A DNA stretch of 23,255 nucleotides from a virus, in IMG/VR virus record IMGVR_UViG_3300028920_000276, positions 1 to 23,255 of that record; one strand, written 5' to 3'. Positions within the stretch are counted from its first letter, which is position 1; the number at the start of each line of letters is the position of its first letter. Both the position numbers and the translations under genes were made by a program. This document shows positions 14,096 through 20,628 of the stretch, piece after piece. The notes beneath the pieces are model-generated. The model was not told where the DNA came from. It saw nothing but the letters and a program-made list of their open reading frames with translations, and ran no database searches.

Positions 14096-14242
14096 TTATC
14101 CCTCCATGTTATTCTGTAAGTCTACCATAAATTCCTCCAACATTTCTATCAATTCGCAAATAATTTCATCTTTATCTTCTGCTTTCACATAGCATAATCT
14201 AATTTCTCGTAATCTGTTAAAATACTCTGTATAATCATTCAT
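14096..14242 (-). CDS. Small acidic hypothetical protein (48 aa)
   Basis: MNDYTEYFNRLREIRLCYVK and onward, with a helical, acidic C-terminus (ELIEMLEEFMVDLQNNMEG). I chose the ATG at 14242 because GAGG lies 9 nt upstream. A longer in-frame start at 14293 would overlap the previous gene without a ribosome binding site. No family recognised. It precedes the disrupted kinase leader. Confidence 0.65.
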   Translation of the reverse strand: MNDYTEYFNRLREIRLCYVKAEDKDEIICELIEMLEEFMVDLQNNMEG

Positions 14243-14243
14243 C

Positions 14244-14504
14244 TTATCTATCCTCTTTAGGAAAATTTTCCTTACATAACCGCAAAAATTCAAATACGGT
14301 TAAAATCTTTACTTTCTTTCCTGCTAAATAGCTAATTGGTAAAACAGTTAGATACCCGTCGTCCATTGTAGTAAATTCAATGTCGTACAACTTATCAATA
14401 TCTGTAGGTTTGTAGCCGCTTTCCCATGTAATACTCGATACCTCCTCTATTGCCTCCATAACCACATCATATTTCTCTTTACTATCTATAATTAAAATTT
14501 TAAT
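14244..14504 (-). CDS. Hypothetical protein (about 86 aa), probable non-AUG start
   Basis: The frame encodes KILIIDSKEKYDVVMEAIEE... and ends FLRLCKENFPKEDR. The only upstream in-frame ATG (14528-14526) falls within the -10 box of a consensus promoter (14527-14555) and so should not be in the mRNA. A strong AAGGAGG lies at about 14513-14519, and the in-frame codons at proper distance are ATT (14504-14502) or ATA (14507-14505). I therefore propose ATT initiation. The protein has an alpha/beta pattern and no recognised family. Confidence 0.6.
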   Translation of the reverse strand: MKILIIDSKEKYDVVMEAIEEVSSITWESGYKPTDIDKLYDIEFTTMDDGYLTVLPISYLAGKKVKILTVFEFLRLCKENFPKEDR

Positions 14505-14526
14505 TATACCGCCTCCTTCTGAATAC

Positions 14527-14555
14527 ATTATATACTACTCTATATTACATTTCAA
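14527..14555 (-). promoter_or_regulatory. SigA-type promoter
   Basis: On the minus strand, TTGAAA (14555-14550), a 17-nt spacer and TATAAT (14532-14527). The mRNA would begin about 14520, only a few bases before the AAGGAGG ribosome binding site of the gene ending at 14244. Confidence 0.8.
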
Positions 14556-14577
14556 GTGTTTAAGTGTAACGACTTAG

Positions 14578-15186
14578 TTAAGAAAATTCCTCTTCCGCTC
14601 TTTTTTGGTTATTTCTGTATAATAGATCAAAAGTCTCAAATAACATTACGCGGATTAAACCTGAACACCCTTCGGGTCTGTCTTTTACTCTATCTGGGAG
14701 CGTAAGCATTGCGTATTTACCGTACAATTCGTAAGCATACTTAAGGAAATCAACATGGTTTCCAACATTCTTCTTATTATTATCTAAAATATTCCCTTTA
14801 AAGTGCATGAATGAATCAGGGTCGACAATAGCTGGGTATAACTCTTTTTCAGCTATCTCTTCTCGCATTATAACGACATCTCTAATAGTTCCGTATATGT
14901 GAGATACTACCATTCCTATCTTCTCATTCGCCAGCTCTTCTAAATACATCTGTTTAATCCATTCAGGCGGCAATTGTCTATTCTTCCAATTCTTACACTC
15001 TACTACCCACTTTAAGTAAGGCATCGTACCGTCTGGTAGCATTTCAGGTCTTATATCTCCTTTTATATCTAATCCACCTGAACTTTGAGACCTGCATAAC
15101 TTAACCCCAAAAATTGGTGATAATTTCTTTGCTATTTTTCTTTCAAAGTTTTTACCTTTAATATTTGATCTATTGGCTGTGGCCAT
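14578..15186 (-). CDS. PD-(D/E)XK nuclease, Holliday-junction-resolvase-like
   Basis: About 202 residues from the ATG at 15186 (MATANRSNIKGKNFERKIAK), chosen because AAAGGA lies 8 nt upstream; the earlier ATG abuts the ribosome binding site. The motif order fits resolvase-like nucleases: Glu15 in KNFERKIAKKL, Asp40 in SSGGLD with GDI following, and the catalytic ECK at 63-65 (VVECKNW). Phage proteins of this type are annotated as putative Holliday junction resolvases or PDDEXK nucleases. The C-terminal 100 residues are less typical. It overlaps the end of the next gene upstream by 17 nt and belongs to the recombination cluster. Confidence 0.8.
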   Translation of the reverse strand: MATANRSNIKGKNFERKIAKKLSPIFGVKLCRSQSSGGLDIKGDIRPEMLPDGTMPYLKWVVECKNWKNRQLPPEWIKQMYLEELANEKIGMVVSHIYGTIRDVVIMREEIAEKELYPAIVDPDSFMHFKGNILDNNKKNVGNHVDFLKYAYELYGKYAMLTLPDRVKDRPEGCSGLIRVMLFETFDLLYRNNQKRAEEEFS

Positions 15187-15655
15187 AATGTCCATCCTTT
15201 CCTTTCATGATCTCTATACGCCTTGTAATCTCCCTCGAAACAGTATATAATGTTTTATCAAATATCTTCTCTAACCCTTCAAGTGTTTTCTGCTTAGCTC
15301 TTACATCTAATAAATTTTCATATAACTCTTTTAATGCTGTATTCTGGTTTAAGGCTTTATGCTCTCTTTCTTTTATAGTTTTATACAGTTTGTTATCTAC
15401 ATTTTCTAATTCATAATAAAGTGCCATATCATATTCATATTCAAGCTCTGTTATCTCATGCTTCTTTTGAATAGCTTGGAAAGTATAATAGTTCCAGAAA
15501 GCGTTTAGCCGTATTTGGTAGTCTCTTAGATCATTATCATTCATAACAGGTACTTCTTTAAGCCTATCTATTAAATCTCTATCTTTGCCTGGGTAGGAAG
15601 GTGTAGGCAGGTCGTACTTTTTATACTCATCCTCAATCCTCTGTCTTAATTTCAC
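15170..15655 (-). CDS. Hypothetical helical protein (about 161 aa)
   Basis: Not recognised. An almost entirely helical, charged protein with a long predicted coiled coil (about 60-150: KKHEITELEYEYDMALYYEL...). I chose the GTG at 15655 because GGAG lies 8 nt upstream. It lies between two nuclease genes and overlaps both (17 and 23 nt), so it may be a partner or regulator of recombination proteins. That is inference from position only. Confidence 0.75.
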   Translation of the reverse strand: MKLRQRIEDEYKKYDLPTPSYPGKDRDLIDRLKEVPVMNDNDLRDYQIRLNAFWNYYTFQAIQKKHEITELEYEYDMALYYELENVDNKLYKTIKEREHKALNQNTALKELYENLLDVRAKQKTLEGLEKIFDKTLYTVSREITRRIEIMKGKDGHYGHSQ

Positions 15656-16445
15656 TAAAATCACTCCAGTTTATTTTGTTTTTAAGTAATTTTGATATTT
15701 TTATTTCTTCTTTACAGTATTCCCTATAAGGGCATTTTGTACATTTATCCATTTTTTTCGGCATTAATTCGTCTTTGTATGTCGCTTCTAAAATATCTTC
15801 TATTCTTTTAAGTATATACTCTATCTTTCCTTCGTCGTAAGTTAAATAGAACTCAATAATGTTCTGGTTGTTTTTATCCTCGTAAACTACAAATCCTTTA
15901 TGAATACCTGTTAGGTACATATAGAATTGAAGCTGTATTTCATGGTCTTTAACAGGTTTCTGTAGTTTACTTGCCTGCATTGTGTTCATCGACTTCATCT
16001 CTATAATGTACTCTTCATCTTTTATAGTAATAATATCATCCGCAAACCCTTTTATTCTGTATTTATCACTATATAGCGGCCTTTCTTCTTCCACTAAAAT
16101 ACCCATTTTGTCGAAGTATTCCGCATACCTATCATGTACTGAGTTACCATTATCAAAAATACGCTTTAATTTAGCCGCATTTTCTATCTTTTTACCGAAT
16201 AATTGAAAAGCGTCTTTCTCTAATATTTTGTCTAAAACATCTTCTTTAAAAGCGTACCTGCAAAATTTATATTGTACTTTTCTCTGACAACCGTTTTTAA
16301 GTATTGTAGATGGGTGAAAATAGAAAGGCTCTCCTCTATGTTTATTGTTTAAAGCTCTATTACTTAGGAACTCGTCTATTAGCTCTTTAACACTAGGTAC
16401 AATCTCTGGAATTTCTTCTTTTTTAGTGTAAAACCCTTTTAACAC
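15633..16445 (-). CDS. Cas4/RecB-like PD-(D/E)XK exonuclease with Fe-S cysteines
   Basis: A 270-residue nuclease from GTG at 16445, chosen for the GGGGGAG 5 nt upstream; longer in-frame starts run through the preceding gene. RecB-family motifs are visible: His104 (SVHDRYAEY), Asp136 (GFADD), the E-M-K triad at 149-151 (IIEMKS) and QLQFYMY at about 171-177. Cys53 (NGCQRKV) and Cys235, Cys238 and Cys244 (CTKCPYREYC) match the four-cysteine Fe-S cluster of Cas4 and AddB-type nucleases. With RecA, SSB and the resolvases adjacent and no CRISPR array in view, a role in DNA end processing during recombination is more likely than spacer acquisition. Confidence 0.88.
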   Translation of the reverse strand: MLKGFYTKKEEIPEIVPSVKELIDEFLSNRALNNKHRGEPFYFHPSTILKNGCQRKVQYKFCRYAFKEDVLDKILEKDAFQLFGKKIENAAKLKRIFDNGNSVHDRYAEYFDKMGILVEEERPLYSDKYRIKGFADDIITIKDEEYIIEMKSMNTMQASKLQKPVKDHEIQLQFYMYLTGIHKGFVVYEDKNNQNIIEFYLTYDEGKIEYILKRIEDILEATYKDELMPKKMDKCTKCPYREYCKEEIKISKLLKNKINWSDFSEIKTED

Positions 16446-16446
16446 A

Positions 16447-16704
16447 TCATCTCCCCCTACAAAGAAATCTTTCTCCGTTGTTTCTAAATTCATATACTGT
16501 ATCTGGATATTTAACACACATAAAGTTTGATTCCGGCACATTTTCTGGTTTAATTTTGCTGTATACTGTGTAATCCCAACCATTAAAAATATTCTCAAAA
16601 ACATTACTAATTTCACGTTTAGATAATAACTCTATCCCTTTAAACTCTGATCTTATATCATTTATATGTGTATCTTCATCTATTATTCTTATAAATTTTT
16701 CCAT
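16447..16704 (-). CDS. Hypothetical protein (85 aa)
   Basis: Not recognised. An 85-residue alpha/beta protein (MEKFIRIIDEDTHINDIRSE...) ending one base before the start of the Cas4-like gene, whose ribosome binding site lies in its last codons. It starts at ATG with GGAGG upstream and follows the palindromic terminator at 16721-16742. Confidence 0.7.
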   Translation of the reverse strand: MEKFIRIIDEDTHINDIRSEFKGIELLSKREISNVFENIFNGWDYTVYSKIKPENVPESNFMCVKYPDTVYEFRNNGERFLCRGR

Positions 16705-16720
16705 ATTCCTCCTAAAAGTA

Positions 16721-16742
16721 AAGCCCCAAAATTTTGGGGCTT
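16721..16742. terminator. Perfect 22-nt palindrome, possible weak terminator
   Basis: AAGCCCC followed by AAAATTTT and GGGGCTT forms a perfect palindrome on both strands. On the minus strand the following tract is TACTTTTAGG, only moderately T-rich. It overlaps the stop codon of the resolvase gene and precedes the 85-residue gene, so it may attenuate transcription between the two or act as a protein site. Confidence 0.6.
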
Positions 16743-17067
16743 ATTTCAAGTAATCTTCCTGAAGCATAGCAAAGAAGTCATCTTCTTTAGCTATAATAAA
16801 CTTATCGTGTCCTATCTCTACTTCCATTAAAGGAATCTTATTCTTAAATATAGCTTCTTTATTGACCTTGTCAAAAATCGCCTTTTTTAATGAGAAAGAT
16901 TTCTTATCAGTAGTTTTACACTCAATTAAAAAAGAGTTACTTTCAACATCTGCTTTATCAAATTCAGTAGTAGCACCGGAATTAATCGTCAATCTCCCGT
17001 TCAATCTGTTTGCCAGTGCTTTCTCCTGATTCTGTGACTTCCTTCTCATCTGATCCATTAACTTCAC
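16741..17067 (-). CDS. Holliday-junction-resolvase-like nuclease (108 aa)
   Basis: A compact PD-(D/E)XK protein. The pattern RRKSQNQEKALANRLNGRLT, then SGATTEFDKADV with Asp40, then the catalytic IECK (Glu49, Lys51) and a closing GHDKFIIAKEDDF matches short phage resolvase-like nucleases. It overlaps the RecA gene end by 86 nt, an unusually long overlap. The ATG/GTG codons at the 5' end lack a good ribosome binding site. The conserved RRKSQNQEK segment argues for a start at or before the third Met. Likely role: cutting branched recombination intermediates. Confidence 0.82.
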   Translation of the reverse strand: MKLMDQMRRKSQNQEKALANRLNGRLTINSGATTEFDKADVESNSFLIECKTTDKKSFSLKKAIFDKVNKEAIFKNKIPLMEVEIGHDKFIIAKEDDFFAMLQEDYLK

Positions 17068-18043
17068 ATCCGTTTATAATTTTTTTCATAAAGTCTCTGT
17101 ATATCTCAGGGTTATCGTATAGGTAATTGACAAACTCTGTCTTACCTTGAAACTTCTCATCTCCGTAATAGTGCCAAGCCCCAGCTTGTGTTATTAAACC
17201 TATATACTTAGCCTGTGTAATAACGAACGGGCTGCAATCACAGTACCCTGACGGGAATATTTCATCTCCACCTATGTACATCGTCCAGTACCCATACTTA
17301 CCCTCACGAGAAGTCTTATTCTTATTAGTCTTAGCCCGTATCTCAACGTGTTTCTTTTCCTTAGTGCTGCTGTCTGTAACAGTCTTACCTTTAGATAGCT
17401 CTATACGCATTGCTGCTACATGTTTGATACCTTTACCGCCCGGTGTTGTTGTAGGATCGTACATGTTCATCGTATCCCTTATTTGATTTATAAGAATAAG
17501 AGTAGGCTTTCTTTCAGAAGTACCTATAACACTGTTTAATACACGTGCAGCTTTATTCATTAGAATTGCTTTCTTACCCATTATAACGGCTTCTGCTTCT
17601 TTCTCTAACTCATTCTTAGGTACAAGTCCTTCAATAGAGTCTAATACGATTAAATCCGCAACTTCTCCAAGTATGAGTTCTTTTATGAAATCTAATCCAA
17701 GCTCACCATAAGGTATCTCGCTATATACAATGAGCTCTTCTGTGTTTACTCCTTGTACTGCCGCCCATTCATAATCGAATGTATTTTCTGTATCTACGAA
17801 CACGCATACCTTACCGAGTGCCTGGTTAGCGGCTATACATTTTAAAGTAGCTAAAGTCTTACCTACGCTATAATACCCGTATAGCTCTACAACTCTACCA
17901 GTGGGATACCCCCCACCAGTAATAATATCTAAAGTGTCAATTCCTGTTGGAATACGTTCGGGTATGAACGCATTATTCGCAGTTGTGATGTTATACTTCT
18001 TACCGAACTTCTTTAAGATGTTGGCAATGTTTTTATCCGCCAT
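16982..18043 (-). CDS. RecA/UvsX-type recombinase
   Basis: A 353-residue strand-exchange ATPase. Features in order: GIDTLDIITGGGYPTGRVVE (34-53), Walker A GYYSVGKT (56-63), catalytic Glu86 in DTENTFD, Walker B LIVLDS (131-136), and INQIRDTMN with the L2 region TTTPGGKGIKH. The acidic, glycine/serine-rich tail is typical of RecA. Bacterial RecA is of similar length, but the sequence is divergent in the manner of phage recombinases. The gene lies directly downstream of the SSB gene (4-nt gap) and overlaps a resolvase gene, as expected for recombination-dependent replication and repair. Confidence 0.93.
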   Translation of the reverse strand: MADKNIANILKKFGKKYNITTANNAFIPERIPTGIDTLDIITGGGYPTGRVVELYGYYSVGKTLATLKCIAANQALGKVCVFVDTENTFDYEWAAVQGVNTEELIVYSEIPYGELGLDFIKELILGEVADLIVLDSIEGLVPKNELEKEAEAVIMGKKAILMNKAARVLNSVIGTSERKPTLILINQIRDTMNMYDPTTTPGGKGIKHVAAMRIELSKGKTVTDSSTKEKKHVEIRAKTNKNKTSREGKYGYWTMYIGGDEIFPSGYCDCSPFVITQAKYIGLITQAGAWHYYGDEKFQGKTEFVNYLYDNPEIYRDFMKKIINGCEVNGSDEKEVTESGESTGKQIEREIDD

Positions 18044-18047
18044 GCAA

Positions 18048-18860
18048 TCACAACTTTACGTCTTCACTGAACTGTTCAGGTACATCTCCTTCATCTTCAT
18101 CGTTTGAAATGTTAGGTTTTGTTTTAGAGAGCCTCTCAACAGCTTCTAATTCATCTTTTTCCCATTCTTCGTACATAGCTTTCTGTACTGTTGCTGTAGT
18201 ACATTCGTCAATGTTGAAGAACTCGCATACAAGTGATTTCTCATCGTCTGTAAGTGGGTTTTCGTTCCTTGTTACCTGTGTCTTAATCATAGGAATGTTG
18301 TTCTTGCTTCCTGCCCGTGTCTTCCAGAACTTAATATCGCAAAATGTAAGGTAGTCGTTAGGATCGTCTCCTACTTCTTCCCTAATATCATCTAAACTCT
18401 GCTGAATTTCGGTAATAACACTTCTCGCTACCATCAAGTAACCTACTCTCATCTCTGTATCAAGTTCTTTCTGCGGATTACCGTTCTTTGCAGGTACTAC
18501 AACTTTATGTGGTCTTACCAACACAGGAAGGATGAATTTATCTTGGAATTTCTTATATCTTTTATTCTTATCTGTATGTGAATTATAGTGCTCTACACAG
18601 TGAGGACATTCTACGTCGTGCTCTCTAATACAGAAATCCCAAAATCTTCCTGTATTTGAGATGTATTCAAGAGCCGCTGTGTCGTTCCAATTCTTAGCGC
18701 CAAATAAGCTATGTACTCTAACTTCTCCACCATCAGCCAAAATTCTTACAGACATCTTTTCAGAACCATTGTCGTAGTCAGGTACGTAAATTTCTCTTCT
18801 TCTATTACTTCCATATGAGTTTTCTACAGCTTCCATTCCTTTTTTAATCCCTTTAATCAT
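18048..18860 (-). CDS. Single-stranded DNA-binding protein, gp32-like
   Basis: A 270-residue protein with the hallmarks of T4 gp32-type SSBs: a basic N-terminus, a zinc-binding stretch with Cys77, Cys85, Cys88 and His91 (FCIREHDVECPHCVEH), basic and aromatic residues around YKKFQDKF, and an acidic tail (ISNDEDEGDVPEQFSED). Such tails recruit partners like RecA and helicase. It sits 4 nt upstream of the RecA gene. It is expected to coat single strands and load or assist the recombinase. The assignment rests on architecture and context rather than a strict motif. Confidence 0.8.
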   Translation of the reverse strand: MIKGIKKGMEAVENSYGSNRRREIYVPDYDNGSEKMSVRILADGGEVRVHSLFGAKNWNDTAALEYISNTGRFWDFCIREHDVECPHCVEHYNSHTDKNKRYKKFQDKFILPVLVRPHKVVVPAKNGNPQKELDTEMRVGYLMVARSVITEIQQSLDDIREEVGDDPNDYLTFCDIKFWKTRAGSKNNIPMIKTQVTRNENPLTDDEKSLVCEFFNIDECTTATVQKAMYEEWEKDELEAVERLSKTKPNISNDEDEGDVPEQFSEDVKL

Positions 18861-18874
18861 TCGATCACCCTTTT

Positions 18875-19078
18875 TTAATTTTTAAATCCTTCTGCTATTT
18901 CTTTCAATAATTCAGTCTGCTTTTCTTCTAAAAATTTCGCACATTCTTCGTACGCCTTTTCTTCGTCAATAGGTTTATCCTCATCATACTTCTTAATCCC
19001 AATCTCTACTCTTACTGACTCATAATTACCCATATTCTTTGTGAATCCTGTACTAGCCCAGACTTCTTTAGTTTTCAT
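18875..19078 (-). CDS. Hypothetical protein (67 aa)
   Basis: A 67-residue protein beginning MKTKEVWASTGFTKNMGNYE, then SVRVEIGIKKYDED, and a helical acidic C-terminus with ECAKFLEEKQTELLKEI. I recall similar short beta-then-helix proteins near phage SSB genes, but function is unknown. It overlaps the membrane-protein gene by 11 nt and lies 14 nt before the SSB gene. Confidence 0.75.
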   Translation of the reverse strand: MKTKEVWASTGFTKNMGNYESVRVEIGIKKYDEDKPIDEEKAYEECAKFLEEKQTELLKEIAEGFKN

Positions 19079-19385
19079 CCTCTGTGTCCTCCTTATATTC
19101 TATTTCTATTCCATATTTGAAAAAATCATACGCTCTTAGTGGTAAATTTACTACATATATAATAGCTTGTATGTACAATAAGTCTTGCCACGATACACTC
19201 ATCGCTAAACCTGACCTAACAAGTATAGACGTTATTACAGGAGCAAAAATTATACTTGTTACTATAAACACCAAAGATGTGAAAAGTAATTCTTCTACCC
19301 AATCTAAGAGCCTCGTCCAGATGACTGCAAGATAGATGCTTGTTCTACTAAATTCTTGTCTACTATCGTCTTTAATTCTTCCCAC
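19068..19385 (-). CDS. Small membrane protein (105 aa)
   Basis: A 105-residue protein with two predicted membrane helices (about 32-52, LLFTSLVFIVTSIIFAPVI, and about 65-85, DLLYIQAIIYVVNLPLRA) separated by a short loop. The charged tail is EYKEDTEDEN. It starts at GTG with a weak ribosome binding site. Family unknown. A holin-like role is possible from topology alone, but nothing around it is a lysis gene. Confidence 0.7.
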   Translation of the reverse strand: MGRIKDDSRQEFSRTSIYLAVIWTRLLDWVEELLFTSLVFIVTSIIFAPVITSILVRSGLAMSVSWQDLLYIQAIIYVVNLPLRAYDFFKYGIEIEYKEDTEDEN

Positions 19386-19391
19386 CCCGTT

Positions 19392-19541
19392 TTAAGATTT
19401 TTTGTCTTTATTATCATTCCGCTCTGTAATTTTTTGCCTACGTTTAAGTTTAATGAAATCTCGTAAATGCTTATCACCTACTTTATTCTCTATATTTTTT
19501 AAATGCTCTTTATGTAAAACCCAAAAATCGTAATAATCCAA
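19392..19541 (-). CDS. Small basic protein (49 aa), TTG start
   Basis: From TTG at 19541 with GGAGG 5 nt upstream (inside the end of the previous gene), the frame reads MDYYDFWVLHKEHLKNIENK and ends in a basic tail (KLKRRQKITERNDNKDKKS). It fills the gap between two genes. No family recognised; the basic tail suggests nucleic-acid or membrane contact. Confidence 0.65.
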   Translation of the reverse strand: MDYYDFWVLHKEHLKNIENKVGDKHLRDFIKLKRRQKITERNDNKDKKS

Positions 19542-19844
19542 TTATTCCTCCATATATACACCTGGGTCATTGTTTCTAAATAAGTCTAAATCATCATAAC
19601 TCCAAAATCTTTTTAATTTTTTAGTTGTATACCCTTTTCCTGTCATTAATCTGTCCCGTAACTCTATAGCATCATATGTGTTATTGAATACCTCTATGTT
19701 ATACGTATTTCCATCTAATGTTCTTCCTCTAAGCACATAAACATACCTATCATTGTCCTTATCTGCAAGTACATTATGAACCGAAAACGCTACGAACTGG
19801 TCTATTCTAACCGCTTCATTATACATCACCACAAAATTTTTCAT
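19542..19844 (-). CDS. Hypothetical protein (100 aa)
   Basis: Not recognised. A mostly beta protein (MKNFVVMYNEAVRIDQFVAF...RYVYVLRGRTLDGNTYNIEV) with a C-terminal charged segment ending NDPGVYMEE. It starts at ATG with GAGGAAGT upstream and overlaps the end of the 58-residue gene by 26 nt. Confidence 0.7.
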   Translation of the reverse strand: MKNFVVMYNEAVRIDQFVAFSVHNVLADKDNDRYVYVLRGRTLDGNTYNIEVFNNTYDAIELRDRLMTGKGYTTKKLKRFWSYDDLDLFRNNDPGVYMEE

Positions 19845-19995
19845 CTACTTCCTCCTCGTAATCTTTTAATCCTTGTTTTACCATCCTATTTGAAATAGCT
19901 TGCCTGAACTGTTTTCGTTGATACTTTCTATCAGACCTACTACCCCAACCGCTCCCTCTTACATTTTCAAGTTTCTTTATAATTCTTCTTTCCAT
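19819..19995 (-). CDS. Small basic protein (58 aa)
   Basis: MERRIIKKLENVRGSGWGSR, then SDRKYQRKQFRQAISNRMVK and an acidic end (DYEEEVDEKFCGDV). The ATG at 19995 has AAGGTAGGTG about 8 nt upstream. It is the first gene after the large structured RNA region and could be translated from read-through of that transcript. The N-terminal half is strongly basic with Gly/Ser, suggestive of nucleic-acid binding. No family recognised. Confidence 0.6.
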   Translation of the reverse strand: MERRIIKKLENVRGSGWGSRSDRKYQRKQFRQAISNRMVKQGLKDYEEEVDEKFCGDV

Positions 19996-20000
19996 TAACG

Positions 20001-20035
20001 ATCACCTACCTTATTAGAAGATAATCACCTACCTT
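20001..20035. repeat. Direct repeat of a ribosome-binding-site segment
   Basis: ATCACCTACCTT occurs at 20001-20012 and again at 20024-20035 (minus strand AAGGTAGGTGAT). The copy at 20001-20012 is the ribosome binding site of the 58-residue gene; the other lies 23 nt upstream with no start codon behind it. A small tandem duplication. Confidence 0.7.
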
Positions 20036-20046
20036 TAAATAATATA

Positions 20047-20072
20047 CCTGTTGATTATAGAAGCTCAACAGG
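20047..20072 (-). terminator. 3' hairpin of the large RNA
   Basis: CCTGTTGA (20072-20065) pairs with TCAACAGG (20054-20047) across a 10-nt loop, GCTTCTATAA. The following bases TATATTATTT are only loosely T-rich, so it may be a weak terminator or a processing boundary. The loop GCTTC is complementary to GAAGC at the predicted 5' end (about 20621-20617), allowing a possible 5'-3' contact. Confidence 0.55.
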
Positions 20073-20108
20073 CAAAGCTCCGTTTTAATATAGTTAAAAA
20101 CTTAATAA

Positions 20109-20139
20109 TGCGGTTTTGGTAAGGAGAACCGCAAACTCC
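20109..20139 (-). other. Predicted H-type pseudoknot inside the large RNA
   Basis: GGAG (20139-20136) pairs with CTCC (20126-20123). The loop contains TGCGGTT (20133-20127), which is fully complementary to AACCGCA at 20115-20109. The two stems interlock, the classic H-type arrangement. It supports a folded functional RNA rather than random sequence. Confidence 0.6.
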
Positions 20140-20628
20140 TAACAACCACACCCATATAGAGTTATGTGGAAGTCTTTACTAATACTGGCTTTTTATTCAG
20201 GAAATAAACCAGTGAACCTGTCGATGCATGCACCTTGAATAGTATCAAGCAGAGTCCGTTGAAGCACTCCACTATCTCCATCTGCCATTGGCAGACAAGT
20301 CTCAAGGATACCTTTTTGAGCGTCCTCGCAAAGCTATCCAGTACCCTTTCTATCGTAGATAGATGGGCGAAAGACGTTTTTGTTCACAAGAGAACGCCCA
20401 AACTCCGTTCCTTACTCGGCGAAGGAAATGAACTGACTCCGAGTCGCAACGCTACCGCTGACTGTTCGTTGCGATTTGTTTTAAGCGGCGGCATTAACTT
20501 TTTTTAATCGGGGAAGTATGCTTTAACCCCAACCGAAAGAGCTATCTAAATAGCGGGAACGGCTCTCTTACACCTTCATGGATAATATACGTGAAACGCA
20601 TAAGACCCTTCGCAGTGCTTCATAAATA

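Larger units (their letters stand above)
20047..20621 (-). ncRNA. Large structured noncoding RNA, possibly ROOL class
   Basis: About 575 nt without a credible gene on the coding strand, visibly less AT-rich than its surroundings and full of hairpins. A promoter at 20629-20657 sets the 5' end near 20621. Stems on the minus strand include TCGCAACG/CGTTGCGA (20474-20444), CTCGG/CCGAG (20443-20415), GGGCG/CGCCC (20399-20365), CTATC/GATAG (20362-20350), TCTGCC/GGCAGA (20295-20281) and a long stem at 20213-20184. There is a pseudoknot at 20139-20109 and a closing 8-bp hairpin at 20072-20047. Length, phage setting and Firmicutes-like host fit ROOL (also consider GOLLD or a new class). I cannot check the family consensus from memory. 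Confidence 0.8.

Noticed and set aside
16446-16616. N-terminal extension of the Cas4-like protein to the ATG at 16616
   Set aside because: The extension overlaps almost the whole C-terminal part of the 85-residue gene in another frame. A GTG with a strong ribosome binding site at 16445 starts just before the conserved region.
20235-20507. 90-residue open frame on the plus strand
   Set aside because: It lies opposite the hairpin-rich region, has no ribosome binding site, and runs against every other gene. The promoter and stems support a minus-strand RNA instead.
20047-20621. Group I or group II intron
   Set aside because: I could not find the group I core elements or a convincing group II domain V. 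The flanks do not form a split gene, and a dedicated promoter sits at the 5' edge.
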